NCBI GenBank assembly: GCA_030602805.1
Contig: JAUVZA010000006.1
Coordinates: 1 to 36,748 of the forward strand
Direction: 5' to 3'
Length of the DNA: 36,748 bases
Source: Dehalococcoidia bacterium
GTDB lineage: Bacteria; Chloroflexota; Dehalococcoidia; Dehalococcoidales; JAUVZA01
Below the pieces are notes generated by a model. The model ran no database searches, had not been told where the DNA came from, and saw only the letters and a list, made by a program, of their open reading frames with translations. This document shows, piece after piece, positions 1 through 10,621 of this stretch (positions within the stretch are counted from its first letter, which is position 1; every line of letters starts with the position of its first letter). The translations under genes were made by a program, and so were the position numbers.

Positions 1-2
1 CT

Positions 3-533
3 ATCTTTACTCCAGTATGCAAGGTTAATTTTACCGTTGAGCCAGTTCATGTTGGCCTGGAGACTAGCCGTGAGCGGTTATGTCTGGAGGTATGGACCGA
101 TGGGACTATATCACCGGTAGATGCCATCAGCCACGGTGCTGACATTTTGATAAAGCAATTCTCTCCATTTGCCGATTATGTTGCGATTTCCCAGATGAAA
201 GAGGAGGAGCAGCTCATTCGCTTATCTATTCCTGATGAAAAATATAATATGCCTGTGGAGCAACTGGACTTATCAGTGCGTACCATGAATTGCTTAAGGC
301 GCAACGGCATCTCTACCATGGGGGAGCTCATAAGTAAAGGTGAGCAGGAGTTGCTGGCGCTACGGAATTTTGGTCAGAAGTCTAAACAAGAGTTGGAGGA
401 GCGTCTCAACGCATTGGGGCTCTCTCTTACTCCACAAGTTGAAGAAGGGGTGGAAAGGGAAGAGTCCGCGCAGCCGGAGGAAGCCGCGGATTTAGCTACT
501 GGAAGCCTGGATGAGAGTCAACCTGTGGAATGA
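3..533 (+). CDS. rpoA: DNA-directed RNA polymerase subunit alpha, C-terminal part (5' end outside window)
   Basis: Frame is open from the window edge (IFTPVCKVNFTVEPVHVGLETSRERLCLEVWTDGTISPVDAISHGADILIKQF...) and continues through the alpha-CTD (PVEQLDLSVRTMNCLRRNGISTMGELI...LRNFGQKSKQELEERL). Followed by rplQ as is typical. Confidence 0.96.
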   Translation: MFTPVCKVNFTVEPVHVGLETSRERLCLEVWTDGTISPVDAISHGADILIKQFSPFADYVAISQMKEEEQLIRLSIPDEKYNMPVEQLDLSVRTMNCLRRNGISTMGELISKGEQELLALRNFGQKSKQELEERLNALGLSLTPQVEEGVEREESAQPEEAADLATGSLDESQPVE

Positions 534-578
534 CAATCAGGACAGTCGCATTTGGTCGCTTACTAAGGTAGGGGTAAC

Positions 579-932
579 ATGAGGCATAAAATAGCTGGTA
601 GAAAGTTAGGCAGAAATACAGGTCACAGGAGGGCGATGTATCGTAATCTGGTGACTGACCTTTTGGGCTATGAGAAGATTACTACTACTGAGGCTAAAGC
701 TAAAGAGGTGCGTGGCTTGGCTGAGAAGATGATTACATTGGGCAAGGAGGGTGACCTTCACTCCCGTCGCCAGGCACTGTCATTTATTATAGATAAAAAG
801 GTAGCCGAGAAGGTATTTACTGAACTTGCCCCAAGGTATGCTGAGCGCCCTGGTGGCTATACCCGTATCACTAAATTAGGACCTAGGTTGGGCGATGGGG
901 CAGCTATGGTTCAGCTTGAGTTGGTAAAGTAG
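579..932 (+). CDS. rplQ: 50S ribosomal protein L17
   Basis: [29 protein letters not shown]... is the canonical L17 N-terminus. Confidence 0.98.
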   Translation: MRHKIAGRKLGRNTGHRRAMYRNLVTDLLGYEKITTTEAKAKEVRGLAEKMITLGKEGDLHSRRQALSFIIDKKVAEKVFTELAPRYAERPGGYTRITKLGPRLGDGAAMVQLELVK

Positions 933-946
933 AGAAAGGCTGTCAC

Positions 947-1717
947 TTGGCAACGACCACCAAGATGGTATTAATTGTGGAATATAATGGCACAGACTAC
1001 CACGGTTTTCAGCTACAGGCTAATCTGCCCACCATTCAATGGGAAATGGAAAAAGCACTATGGGAACTTACTGGAGAGAGGACTCGGGTGATGGCGGCTA
1101 GCCGAACTGATGCTGGGGTTCATGCTAAGGGGCAGGTGGTCAGTTTTAGGACTAAGTCGTCTCTTCCTCCACAGACATTTGTTAACGGGCTAAACTACTA
1201 TTTATCTAGGGACATTGCCATTAGGACGGCATATAGAGTAGGTGATTCTTTCAATGTTAGGCGTGATGCTACTAGCCGGGAATATAACTATTATATATTA
1301 AATAGTTTAATCCGGTCTCCAATCCGAGAAGGTTTTTCTTACCGGGTGGGTGGACATCTAGATATTGAAGCTATGAATCGGGCGTGTCAAGCTCTTATTG
1401 GGGAGCATGACTTTATCTCATTTGCCAGCTCTACGGGGGTTGGAACAAAGAACACAGTGCGAAGGGTGTATCGGGCCGAAATGGAGAAGGATGGGGAATT
1501 GGCTGTTTTTAATATAGTAGCTAACTCTTTCTTGCCCCATCAGGTGCGCAATACAATAGGTACACTAATCAGAGTTGGCTTGGGTAGGATGAGGGTTGAT
1601 GAGCTTTGTAGTATAATGGAGGCGAAGAAACCTGGTCTGGCTAGACCAAGTGCTCCTGCTTGTGGGCTGTGCCTTATGCGGGTAAATTATCCATATCCCT
1701 TTGAGGAAGAAACATAA
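947..1717 (+). CDS. truA: tRNA pseudouridine(38-40) synthase TruA (TTG start)
   Basis: [46 protein letters not shown] motifs; located between rplQ and rplM. Confidence 0.96.
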   Translation: MATTTKMVLIVEYNGTDYHGFQLQANLPTIQWEMEKALWELTGERTRVMAASRTDAGVHAKGQVVSFRTKSSLPPQTFVNGLNYYLSRDIAIRTAYRVGDSFNVRRDATSREYNYYILNSLIRSPIREGFSYRVGGHLDIEAMNRACQALIGEHDFISFASSTGVGTKNTVRRVYRAEMEKDGELAVFNIVANSFLPHQVRNTIGTLIRVGLGRMRVDELCSIMEAKKPGLARPSAPACGLCLMRVNYPYPFEEET

Positions 1718-2160
1718 TGAAAACCTATAGCACTAAGGCGTCTGATATTAAGCGAGAGTGGCAGGTTATTGATGCTTCAGACCAAATTTTAGGCAGGCTA
1801 GCTACTCAGGTGGCTAGCTTACTTATGGGCAAGCACAAGCCAATATTCACCCGCAATCTGGATACGGGCGAGTTTGTTGTTATTATCAACGCTGATAAGG
1901 TTCGTGTTACCGGTAATAAAGCCAGGCAGAAGCTCTATTATAGACATTCAGGATATCCTGGGGGACTTAAAAGTATCAGTCTGGAGAAGATGATGCAGAC
2001 TAATCCTACCCGGGTGATTGAGTATGCTGTCAAGGGGATGTTGCCCCATAATCGCTTGGGTGCTAGTATGATGAAAAAGCTCAGGGTCTATGTTGGTGAT
2101 TCTCACCCTCACTTAGCTCAGACTAAGGCTACCTCAGCTAGGGGTGAAGTAGGCAGGTAG
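1717..2160 (+). CDS. rplM: 50S ribosomal protein L13
   Basis: [31 protein letters not shown]...; [19 protein letters not shown]. Confidence 0.98.
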   Translation: MKTYSTKASDIKREWQVIDASDQILGRLATQVASLLMGKHKPIFTRNLDTGEFVVIINADKVRVTGNKARQKLYYRHSGYPGGLKSISLEKMMQTNPTRVIEYAVKGMLPHNRLGASMMKKLRVYVGDSHPHLAQTKATSARGEVGR

Positions 2161-2190
2161 CCAATAAAAACCTAGAGGGATAGGGTTCAA

Positions 2191-2586
2191 ATGGAAAAGT
2201 CAACTTATTTCCATGGGACGGGTAGACGCAAAACAGCTGTGGCTCAGGTAAGGCTGTTACCGGGTAACGGCGCTATTATCATAAATGGTATGCCCTATGA
2301 AGAGCTATATCCCTGTCTTGAGCACCGCCAAACGATAATGCGATCTCTTCTAGTTACTGATAGTATTGGTAAGTATAATGCTGTGGTTAAGGTAGCTGGG
2401 GGTGGCGTATCGGGACAGAGTGGTGCCATTTCTCATGGTGTCGCCCGGGCTCTGGTAAGGGCTGATGAAAGCCTTAAGCCCATACTGCGTCAAAACGGAT
2501 TGCTTACCCGAGATTCTCGAGCTAAGGAGAGAAAGAAGGCTGGTCTTAAACGGGCTCGCAAAGCACCACAATATACTAAGAGGTAA
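2191..2586 (+). CDS. rpsI: 30S ribosomal protein S9
   Basis: GTGRRKTAVAQVRL...; C-terminal RAKERKKAGLKRARKAPQYTKR. Confidence 0.98.
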   Translation: MEKSTYFHGTGRRKTAVAQVRLLPGNGAIIINGMPYEELYPCLEHRQTIMRSLLVTDSIGKYNAVVKVAGGGVSGQSGAISHGVARALVRADESLKPILRQNGLLTRDSRAKERKKAGLKRARKAPQYTKR

Positions 2587-2648
2587 CGAGCTGGTGCACA
2601 GGAAACCAAAAGTTTTGTGATGTTGTGCCTGTTGTAAGCCTAAGGCGT

Positions 2649-3431
2649 TTATGCTAGCTTTTCACTCTCCGAAGAGATTTCTGCTGCAGACTTTTCCCAT
2701 AGCTGCTTATAGGTTATTTCGATTTTTCTCCGAGCAACAGCTTTACCATCGCCACGAATCCACTTATTTATAGAGCCGTGTAAACGAACACACGGGTGCT
2801 TTAGCTTATATCCAAACCTATCTCCATAAATTCGGTCAATTACTGTTTTTTGGCTACTAACTATGTTCTTAGTAGCATCTTGGATGTTATTGTTGTTGCG
2901 CAAAATACCAATGATATTGTCTAGCTTCCTACTGGAAAGCTTTATCTGGTCAGGGACTGGGCCACTTATCCCCAGAGCCTCGGGGCGTATTTCTATATTA
3001 AAACCCTTGCGACCACTGAAAAATATGCGTAGGTCATCTAAAGATAACTCAAGCTCTGTTGTCAGATACGTTACCACCTGTTTGGTTGCACCTTGAGCGT
3101 CATCTAAGTTTTCACTAGAGTTGTCAATGTCCACCAAGAACGGCCCCAAAAAGGCTGGCTTTATTTTCTGGTCGAAGACCTTTAAGGTTCTGTAAACATT
3201 GGTGTTCTTACAAGCACTCCTCCACTTGTTAAGTAAATTGATATGGTAGTATCGAATGTTATTTGAGAGATACCCTTCTTGGTCAAATGAACGATACCAA
3301 CTATCAAGAGGTGGCACATCTTCACCATCAGCTACCTCTTTATGATGCCCTACACCTATTAGTAAATCCTCGATTGGTACATTCCTTGGCAACCACCAAA
3401 AATCACTTATTAAGCTGGGCCCACTATTCAT
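2649..3431 (-). CDS. Archaeo-eukaryotic primase (AEP) superfamily / PriS-like protein
   Basis: 260 aa; acidic motif FLVDIDNS (DxD), RIFFSGRKGFNIEI (resembles the PriS motif II SGxRGxH but with N for H), HPCVRLHGSINKW (resembles the R-L-x-G-S motif III region). Begins 4 nt after the stop of the upstream isomerase gene. Confidence 0.72.
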   Translation of the reverse strand: MNSGPSLISDFWWLPRNVPIEDLLIGVGHHKEVADGEDVPPLDSWYRSFDQEGYLSNNIRYYHINLLNKWRSACKNTNVYRTLKVFDQKIKPAFLGPFLVDIDNSSENLDDAQGATKQVVTYLTTELELSLDDLRIFFSGRKGFNIEIRPEALGISGPVPDQIKLSSRKLDNIIGILRNNNNIQDATKNIVSSQKTVIDRIYGDRFGYKLKHPCVRLHGSINKWIRGDGKAVARRKIEITYKQLWEKSAAEISSESEKLA

Positions 3432-3435
3432 TCCC

Positions 3436-4512
3436 CTATCCTTTAGCCAGCTGCTCTTTTAAGTAGTCTATGGCTTCTACCGGCGTGGGGTCAACCTTAT
3501 ATAAAATTGCCAGGTAGTAGCTAACATAGTCGCCGAATAGCACCAGGCTCATTATTTGGCTCAAGGGGTTAATGCCTTCGCCATCCACAATTTGGTAGCC
3601 AACTTTAGCTTGTCCTAAGAGCTGGCAGGTTAGTTGGTAGCGAAGCTGGATGCGCTTGGATAGATAAGCTGACCGAAGTAGAACTACCACTATTTTGCTG
3701 GCTAACTCCGGGGGGAACTGGTAGCCGACCACAGCGTTGTGGTTGAGTTCAGGGAAAACCTCATAGAAAGCCCAGGCTTTACTATTCTCATTAAGCTGGG
3801 TTTTCCAACGATGCGCTACCTCAGATAATATGTCGGCTCCATATATTATTGGTAAGTGACCGTATAGCCTATTTGCCAGTTGCTTAGCTGGGTTTTGGGG
3901 TAGTAACACGCCCTCATTTATTCTCCGGGATAGTTTTTCTAGAGCCTCAGTTGCCTCCGCCACGTCTGCTGACTTGTCACTGATGAAGCCAAGCCTTTGT
4001 AGAAAACCGAGGATAGGCAGGAAGCTGAAGGGTAGGGCAGCACGAGGTTGAGCCTTATAGTCAAAGCTAAAAACAGGAACATTTCTTTCTTCAGCCATAA
4101 TTTTCAGCTTACCGCCGGTAGTAATTACCAGCTTCTTTGAATCTGTTTCTAACGCTTGTTCGAATGAGGACAGGGTTTCTTCGGTCATTCCTGAGTAGCT
4201 GGAGGCAATAACCAAGGTCTTACTATCAATAAAGGCGGGCAAATTATAGTCACGATGGACAAGGATAGGTAGCTTAGCCTCTGATGTCACTAAATTACTT
4301 ACCAAATCACCACCGATAGCTGAGCCGCCCATGCCCAGGATGACCACTTTACTAACCTCGGGGTAGTCTTGAGGCAGGTCGAAATTCATAGCCATTTGCC
4401 AGGCTTGCTGACAAAGCTGTGGCATTTCATGGAGGTGAATTAGCATACCCTCTGGGTCATATTGCTTATAAACCTGAGGGTCATCTAAGTTAGGATTATT
4501 TATCTGCCTCAC
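3436..4512 (-). CDS. Bifunctional phosphoglucose/phosphomannose isomerase-like SIS-domain protein (GTG start)
   Basis: SIS motifs KVVILGMGGSAIGGDLVSNL, LVIASSYSGMTEETLSSFEQA; C-terminal EVFPELNHNAVVGYQFP. Confidence 0.9.
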   Translation of the reverse strand: MRQINNPNLDDPQVYKQYDPEGMLIHLHEMPQLCQQAWQMAMNFDLPQDYPEVSKVVILGMGGSAIGGDLVSNLVTSEAKLPILVHRDYNLPAFIDSKTLVIASSYSGMTEETLSSFEQALETDSKKLVITTGGKLKIMAEERNVPVFSFDYKAQPRAALPFSFLPILGFLQRLGFISDKSADVAEATEALEKLSRRINEGVLLPQNPAKQLANRLYGHLPIIYGADILSEVAHRWKTQLNENSKAWAFYEVFPELNHNAVVGYQFPPELASKIVVVLLRSAYLSKRIQLRYQLTCQLLGQAKVGYQIVDGEGINPLSQIMSLVLFGDYVSYYLAILYKVDPTPVEAIDYLKEQLAKG

Positions 4513-4545
4513 CCCTTTAGTTTAATTTTAGCAACCCTACTCCGT
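4501..4545. repeat. Short copy of a GC-rich leader repeat overlapping the isomerase start codon
   Basis: tatctgcctcacccctttagtttaattttagcaaccctactccgttcccc aligns by eye with tatctacctcaccccctttaggtttttattaggtaaccccatcccctttatcccc at about 5976-6030. Confidence 0.5.
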
Positions 4546-4554
4546 TCCCCAGTC

Positions 4555-5907
4555 TCAAACCCCAGCTAATTCCTTACCCAGTTCAAGTAGCTTTTCTACC
4601 CGAGTCGGGGTATTGCTTTCGGCATAGATGCGAAGTACTGGCTCGGTTCCCGAAAATCTGATGAGCAGCCAAGCAGTATCAGCCAGAACAAATCGGAAGC
4701 CGTCTCTAGTATCCGTCTCTATCACCTTAACCCCCTCAATGGACTCGGGAAAATTACCTTTAATGCGATTATTTATCGCCTGGCGCTCTTCCTCGGCAAA
4801 CTCTATATCCACGCGGTTAAAGTAATGAGGACCTACTTTACTGTAGAGATAGTCCAAGAGTTCTGAGGGGGTTTTACCTGTCTTGAGCATCAGGTCGAGG
4901 AAATAGAGACCAGCCAGGATGCCATCGCGCTCTGGCATATGACCTCGGAAGCCATAGCCCCCGCTTTCCTCCCCACCTATAAGGGCATTTTCAGCGAGCA
5001 TTATCGGGGCAACATATTTAAAGCCTACCGCTGTCTCATAGACTGGCACCTTAAATATTTCGCCTAAGCGGTAGAGCATACTGGTGGTAGTTATTGTCTT
5101 GACTATGACCCCTCGCTCTCCGCGTATCTCCAGCAGGTAAAGGCAGAGCAAGGCAAAGACCTGGAGTGGGGTTAGAAACATCCCCTTTTCGTCTATGATG
5201 CCAATGCGGTCAGCATCGCCATCGGTAGCTAATCCTACATTAGCCCCTTGTTTTTTAACTGTAGCTGAAAGCTTGGCTAAATTAGCGGCAATTGGCTCAG
5301 GTTGTATTCCTGGAAACAGGGGATTGCGTTCGTTATTTATTTCTATTAGCTCGGTAGCTCCATCGCCTAGCAGCATCTTGAAATAGCCAGCTCCGGCGCC
5401 ATACATAGGGTCAACCACTATCTTCAGTCTGGCTTGACGCAGTTCATTCAGGTTAATCAGCCTGGTTAAGTGGTCTAGGTAAATTGGAGCCAGGTCAAGG
5501 TATTCTACCAATCCTTGCTTTAGGGCTTGGGCCAGCGGCACTTTGTTTATTTTCCCTGTGGTAATGGTGTGAGAAATGTGCTTTTCTATCTCAGTTGTAA
5601 CTTCAGGTGGGGCACTGGAGGCGTATTCAGATTTGTATTTAAAGCCATTCCAGGTAGCTGGATTGTGACTGGCAGTTATGATGATAGCCCCGCCAGCCTG
5701 TTTGGCTAGAATGCCATAGCTTATTACTGGTGTTGGGGTAGCCCTGGGGCAGAGGTAGACCTTTATTCCGTTACCGGCAACTACCTCAGCCGCGGCTGAG
5801 GCAAAGTCCTCGGAGGCAAAGCGGGTATCATAGCCCACAATTAACCCCCGGCTGGCTAGGCCGGTTTGTTTAAGATAGCTAGCTACCCCTTGAGCGCAAG
5901 CCCGCAC
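4555..5907 (-). CDS. Phosphoglucomutase/phosphomannomutase family protein; conserved N-terminal residues are encoded upstream of this ORF-caller start (in frame to about 5979)
   Basis: AIIITASHNPATWNGFK (phosphoserine loop), ATDGDADRIGIID (metal loop), IGGEESGGYGFRGHMPERDGI (sugar loop), RFSGTEPVLRIYAES. In-frame upstream codons give IKFGTDGWRGIIAQDFTFDNV with no ATG/GTG/TTG available after an in-frame TAG at 5982-5980. Confidence 0.9.
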   Translation of the reverse strand: MRACAQGVASYLKQTGLASRGLIVGYDTRFASEDFASAAAEVVAGNGIKVYLCPRATPTPVISYGILAKQAGGAIIITASHNPATWNGFKYKSEYASSAPPEVTTEIEKHISHTITTGKINKVPLAQALKQGLVEYLDLAPIYLDHLTRLINLNELRQARLKIVVDPMYGAGAGYFKMLLGDGATELIEINNERNPLFPGIQPEPIAANLAKLSATVKKQGANVGLATDGDADRIGIIDEKGMFLTPLQVFALLCLYLLEIRGERGVIVKTITTTSMLYRLGEIFKVPVYETAVGFKYVAPIMLAENALIGGEESGGYGFRGHMPERDGILAGLYFLDLMLKTGKTPSELLDYLYSKVGPHYFNRVDIEFAEEERQAINNRIKGNFPESIEGVKVIETDTRDGFRFVLADTAWLLIRFSGTEPVLRIYAESNTPTRVEKLLELGKELAGV

Positions 5908-5975
5908 ATTATCAAAGGTAAAATCCTGGGCGATAATCCCCCGCCAGCCGTCGGTACCAAATTTAATCGGACTAT

Positions 5976-6098
5976 CTATCTACCTCACCCCCTTTAGGTT
6001 TTTATTAGGTAACCCCATCCCCTTTATCCCCTTCCCCTTGATAAGAGGAAGGGGAAGACAGTTTCTATAGAGGGGCTTCGCCCCTCTTAGACTCCCCT
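5976..6098. repeat. GC-rich palindromic dispersed repeat, copy B
   Basis: accccatcccctttatccccttccccttgataagaggaaggggaag...agaggggcttcgcccctcttagactcccctt. Hairpin AGAGGGGC-TTC-GCCCCTCT at 6069-6087. Strong similarity to 21498-21584. Confidence 0.7.
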
Positions 6099-6127
6099 TA
6101 TTTATCAACAGAGTAGAGAGGTATCCC

Positions 6128-6490
6128 TTAGCAATCCTTATTATAGACCTCTATCCCAGAAAGCCCTGGAACAGGGCCTTCTCCTATACGGAACGTACGA
6201 ATTTGTTCTGGCACGGCAGCGGCCAAAAGTCCCATACAAATGCGGGCTATGCGATGATTGAAGAACTCTTCAGGCAGGTTCTGCTTTGTAAGAATACCGT
6301 GCTGCATTGCTAGGCGATAACACCATAGCAGATAGTATCTACTGGGATTGGCTCTCCTGCCTTTTATTTCGACCAAATCTTCTGACACAGTTATTACCCG
6401 ATTTGGTCTCCTTCGCTGAGGAGTAAGTACAACTTGTCCCTCCAAGTTATGCATTTGACTCCACAATTGTTCATCCGTTAAGGCTATCAA
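6128..6490 (-). CDS. Hypothetical protein, 120 aa, downstream of metK
   Basis: Complete ORF 12 nt after the metK stop on the same strand; no family recognised. Confidence 0.6.
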   Translation of the reverse strand: MIALTDEQLWSQMHNLEGQVVLTPQRRRPNRVITVSEDLVEIKGRRANPSRYYLLWCYRLAMQHGILTKQNLPEEFFNHRIARICMGLLAAAVPEQIRTFRIGEGPVPGLSGIEVYNKDC

Positions 6491-6501
6491 TATCTACCTC
6501 C

Positions 6502-7719
6502 TTATTGTTTACCTAGCGCCTCAGCTTTGAGAATCTCGGCTTTATCTAGCTTTTCCCAGGGGAGGTCAAGGTCATCTCGACCGAAGTGCCCATAGCAAGC
6601 AGTAGGTCTGTAGATAGGGCGGCGAAGGTCAAGGGTTCGGATAATAGCTTCGGGTCTGAGGTCAAAGTGCTTATTTATCAGGTTAATTATGACCTCCTGG
6701 TCAACCTTGGCTGTGCCAAAGGTCTCAATAGAGACAGAAAGGGGATGAGCAACACCAATAACATATGAAATCTGGATTTCCAGGCGTTCGGCTAGTCCAG
6801 CAGCCACCATATTTTTAGCTATATAGCGAGCAGCGTAAGCCGCCGAACGGTCGACCTTAGTCGGGTCTTTGCCTGAGAAGCAGCCACCACCATGTCGGGC
6901 AATACCACCATAGGTATCAACCAGAATCTTGCGACCGGTGAAGCCAGTATCGGAGACCGGACCGCCGATTACAAACCGACCGGTAGCATTGATATAGAAT
7001 TTGGTTCTATCATCTATTAATCGGGCTGGGACAACTTCTCTAATTACCTGTTCAATAATATCCTTCTCGAGCTTGTCGTGGTTGACATCAGGATTATGCT
7101 GGGCTCCTATTACTACACTATCTACTCGTCTGGGAACACCATTATGATATTCTACAGTTACCTGTGATTTTCCATCGGGGCGAAGGTAGGGTAGAATATT
7201 ATCCTTTCTGACCTGAGCCAGGCATCTGCACAGCTTGTGTGCCAGCGAAATGGGTAGGGGCATAAGTTCAGGCGTCTCGCTGCAGGCAAAGCCAACCATC
7301 ATCCCCTGGTCGCCAGCACCAATCTTATCAAGGTCATTGTAACCGGTTGAAACCGATTTCACCTCCAGCGATTTATCTACGCCTAAGGCAATGTCGCTGG
7401 ATTGTTCCTTAATGGAAACCATTACTCCACAGGCTTGATACTCAAAGCCATATTCGGGATAGGTGTAACCTACATCACGAACCACTTCCCGCACTACCTG
7501 AGGGATTTCAACATAGCAATCAGTAGTAATCTCACCTAAAACTATTATCAACCCATTGGTTACCGCTGTCTCACAGGCTACCCTGGCATATGGGTCTTTT
7601 TCCAGAATGGCATCCAAAATAGCATCTGATATCTGGTCGCATAGCTTATCCGGGTGCCCCTCGGTAACCGACTCTGAGGTGAGCATGTATTTAGGTGAGC
7701 TAGCAAAACTATTAGTCAT
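6502..7719 (-). CDS. metK: S-adenosylmethionine synthase
   Basis: [81 protein letters not shown]. Confidence 0.98.
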   Translation of the reverse strand: MTNSFASSPKYMLTSESVTEGHPDKLCDQISDAILDAILEKDPYARVACETAVTNGLIIVLGEITTDCYVEIPQVVREVVRDVGYTYPEYGFEYQACGVMVSIKEQSSDIALGVDKSLEVKSVSTGYNDLDKIGAGDQGMMVGFACSETPELMPLPISLAHKLCRCLAQVRKDNILPYLRPDGKSQVTVEYHNGVPRRVDSVVIGAQHNPDVNHDKLEKDIIEQVIREVVPARLIDDRTKFYINATGRFVIGGPVSDTGFTGRKILVDTYGGIARHGGGCFSGKDPTKVDRSAAYAARYIAKNMVAAGLAERLEIQISYVIGVAHPLSVSIETFGTAKVDQEVIINLINKHFDLRPEAIIRTLDLRRPIYRPTACYGHFGRDDLDLPWEKLDKAEILKAEALGKQ

Positions 7720-7732
7720 TTTTCCTCCATTT

Positions 7733-9001
<1,269 letters not shown>

Positions 9002-9031
9002 CTACTCCTTAATTTGTCTAAAATCTCTCTT

Positions 9032-9895
9032 CTATCGCCTGAACTGCTTGGCAACATAATTGGGTATGTCCAATGTGCCCATAAGGAGCGGTTTTTGATG
9101 GCAATCACTACCCCCGGTCATCACCAGACCATGCTTCCTGGCAAACTCGATGTAGAAAACAGTGGTCTTCGCATCGTGTCTTGGATGCCAGCACTCAACA
9201 CCATCTATATAGTCTAGCATATATTCCTTGATAATCCTTGCCTGTCCATTCAAATCAGGCGTTATGCTTACCAGAGAAGTCCCATTCGGGTCATTGGGGT
9301 GAGCATGTATGAGTATACCACCGGCGTTCCTGACTAATTTTGACGCTTCAGCCAGGGAAAGCGGGTATTTAGGGACATCGCACTTAACCAGATATTTATC
9401 AAATGCCTCTTGCTTATCCCTGACAATCCGTTTTGCTATCAGGTAGTTGGCTATATGGGGTCGACCAAAGGCGCCATCAACACGAGCCTGTATCTTCTTG
9501 AGGTCTTCCTCGGTGAATCTTTTGATATTCTCTTTATCAAACTCAACGTTCAATCTCTCTAAGATTTGGCGCGCCCTTGTTTCTCTATGCTCTCTTATCA
9601 ATTGAAGTTTATTCTTTAGCGCTTGGTTGTTGATATCATACTGGTATCCCAGGAAATCCAAGGAGATAGATTTGCTACCAGGATACTGGAATGTTACATT
9701 CAATTCTACCCCGGGAATGTAGGTTATGCCATACTCTCTGGCCAGAGCGATTGCCCTTTCCTGGCAGCCTATGGAGTCGTGGTCAGTTATCGACGTTAAA
9801 TCGATATTTCTCCTTTTTGCCTCTTTGAAAACCTCTTCAATAGACAGATTACCATCGGAACCGGTTCTGGTATGGATGTGTAAATCTATTTTCAT
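9032..9895 (-). CDS. PHP-domain metal-dependent phosphoesterase
   Basis: MKIDLHIHTRTGSDGNLSIEEVFKEAKRRNIDLTSITDHDSI...; ILIHAHPNDP; MTGGSDCH. Internal ATG at 9895 is preferred because the longer ORF (to 9982) runs into a 69-bp inverted-repeat element. Confidence 0.88.
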   Translation of the reverse strand: MKIDLHIHTRTGSDGNLSIEEVFKEAKRRNIDLTSITDHDSIGCQERAIALAREYGITYIPGVELNVTFQYPGSKSISLDFLGYQYDINNQALKNKLQLIREHRETRARQILERLNVEFDKENIKRFTEEDLKKIQARVDGAFGRPHIANYLIAKRIVRDKQEAFDKYLVKCDVPKYPLSLAEASKLVRNAGGILIHAHPNDPNGTSLVSITPDLNGQARIIKEYMLDYIDGVECWHPRHDAKTTVFYIEFARKHGLVMTGGSDCHQKPLLMGTLDIPNYVAKQFRR

Positions 9896-9926
9896 TGCTA
9901 CTTCTGTAACAAGGCACTCTTTGTTT

Positions 9927-9995
9927 CCTGTCATTCTGAGCCAAGCGAAGAATCTGGGATTCTTCATTCCACTTTGTTCCATTCAGAATGACAGG
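9927..9995. repeat. 69-bp palindromic repeat element with 13-bp perfect terminal inverted repeats (REP/MITE-like)
   Basis: CCTGTCATTCTGA (9927-9939) ... TCAGAATGACAGG (9983-9995); internal GAAGAATC-TGG-GATTCTTC palindrome (9947-9965). Confidence 0.85.
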
Positions 9996-10000
9996 GCACT

Positions 10001-10621
10001 TCAGGCCTTTTCTACACCAGTGATACGCCAATCTTCAGGTGAGTCGTGCCGGGTATCGACTATTAAGTGGGTGATACTAAGGTTGGGATACAAGTCCTTC
10101 AAGTCATTCAGGTCTACTTTTTCAAACCTCTTTTTATTGTTGAGGTAGGCTTGTTCGGTCAGTGCGTTCGATACATAATTCTCTTTAGTTCGTTTTAGTA
10201 TCCGTCTGATTGATACCTCCTGCGGACAGTCCGTTTGAAGGATGACGAACCTCAGATTGTGTTTAGCGACTATTGCTGCGGCACGCCTCCTTAATGATTG
10301 GGTGACAAAGGTGGCATCAAGTATTACACCATCACCCTTTTTCAGGGTCTCATCTGCCTGTCTGAACATCTCATCATATACCATTACTCGTTTATTCATA
10401 TTTGAGGCGACCTTTTCGTCGAAAATATCCTCATTTTTCAGCACCTCTAGTCTAATCAGGTCGGAGCGAAGGAGTGAATAGCCCTTAATCTTGGCTACCT
10501 CCTCAGTGGTCTCAGTTTTCCAGGTACCGGGAAGCCCACAGGCGATAAGCAAGAAACCAGACCCTAACTCGCTTTCTATATATTTCCCAAATGGCTCTCT
10601 CAATTTATCGTCTCCTGTCAT
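10001..10621 (-). CDS. AAA_33 / COG0645-like P-loop kinase
   Basis: P-loop-like CGLPGTWKTETTEEVAK near the N-terminus, DGVILDATFVTQSLRRRAAAIVAKHNLRFVILQTDCP (Walker B-like strand and kinase core). Confidence 0.75.
   Translation of the reverse strand: MTGDDKLREPFGKYIESELGSGFLLIACGLPGTWKTETTEEVAKIKGYSLLRSDLIRLEVLKNEDIFDEKVASNMNKRVMVYDEMFRQADETLKKGDGVILDATFVTQSLRRRAAAIVAKHNLRFVILQTDCPQEVSIRRILKRTKENYVSNALTEQAYLNNKKRFEKVDLNDLKDLYPNLSITHLIVDTRHDSPEDWRITGVEKA

Noticed and set aside
9849-10031. Minus-strand ORF 9849..10031 and plus ORF 9726..10148
   Set aside because: Generated by the palindromic repeat and by antisense reading of the PHP gene; no family resemblance.
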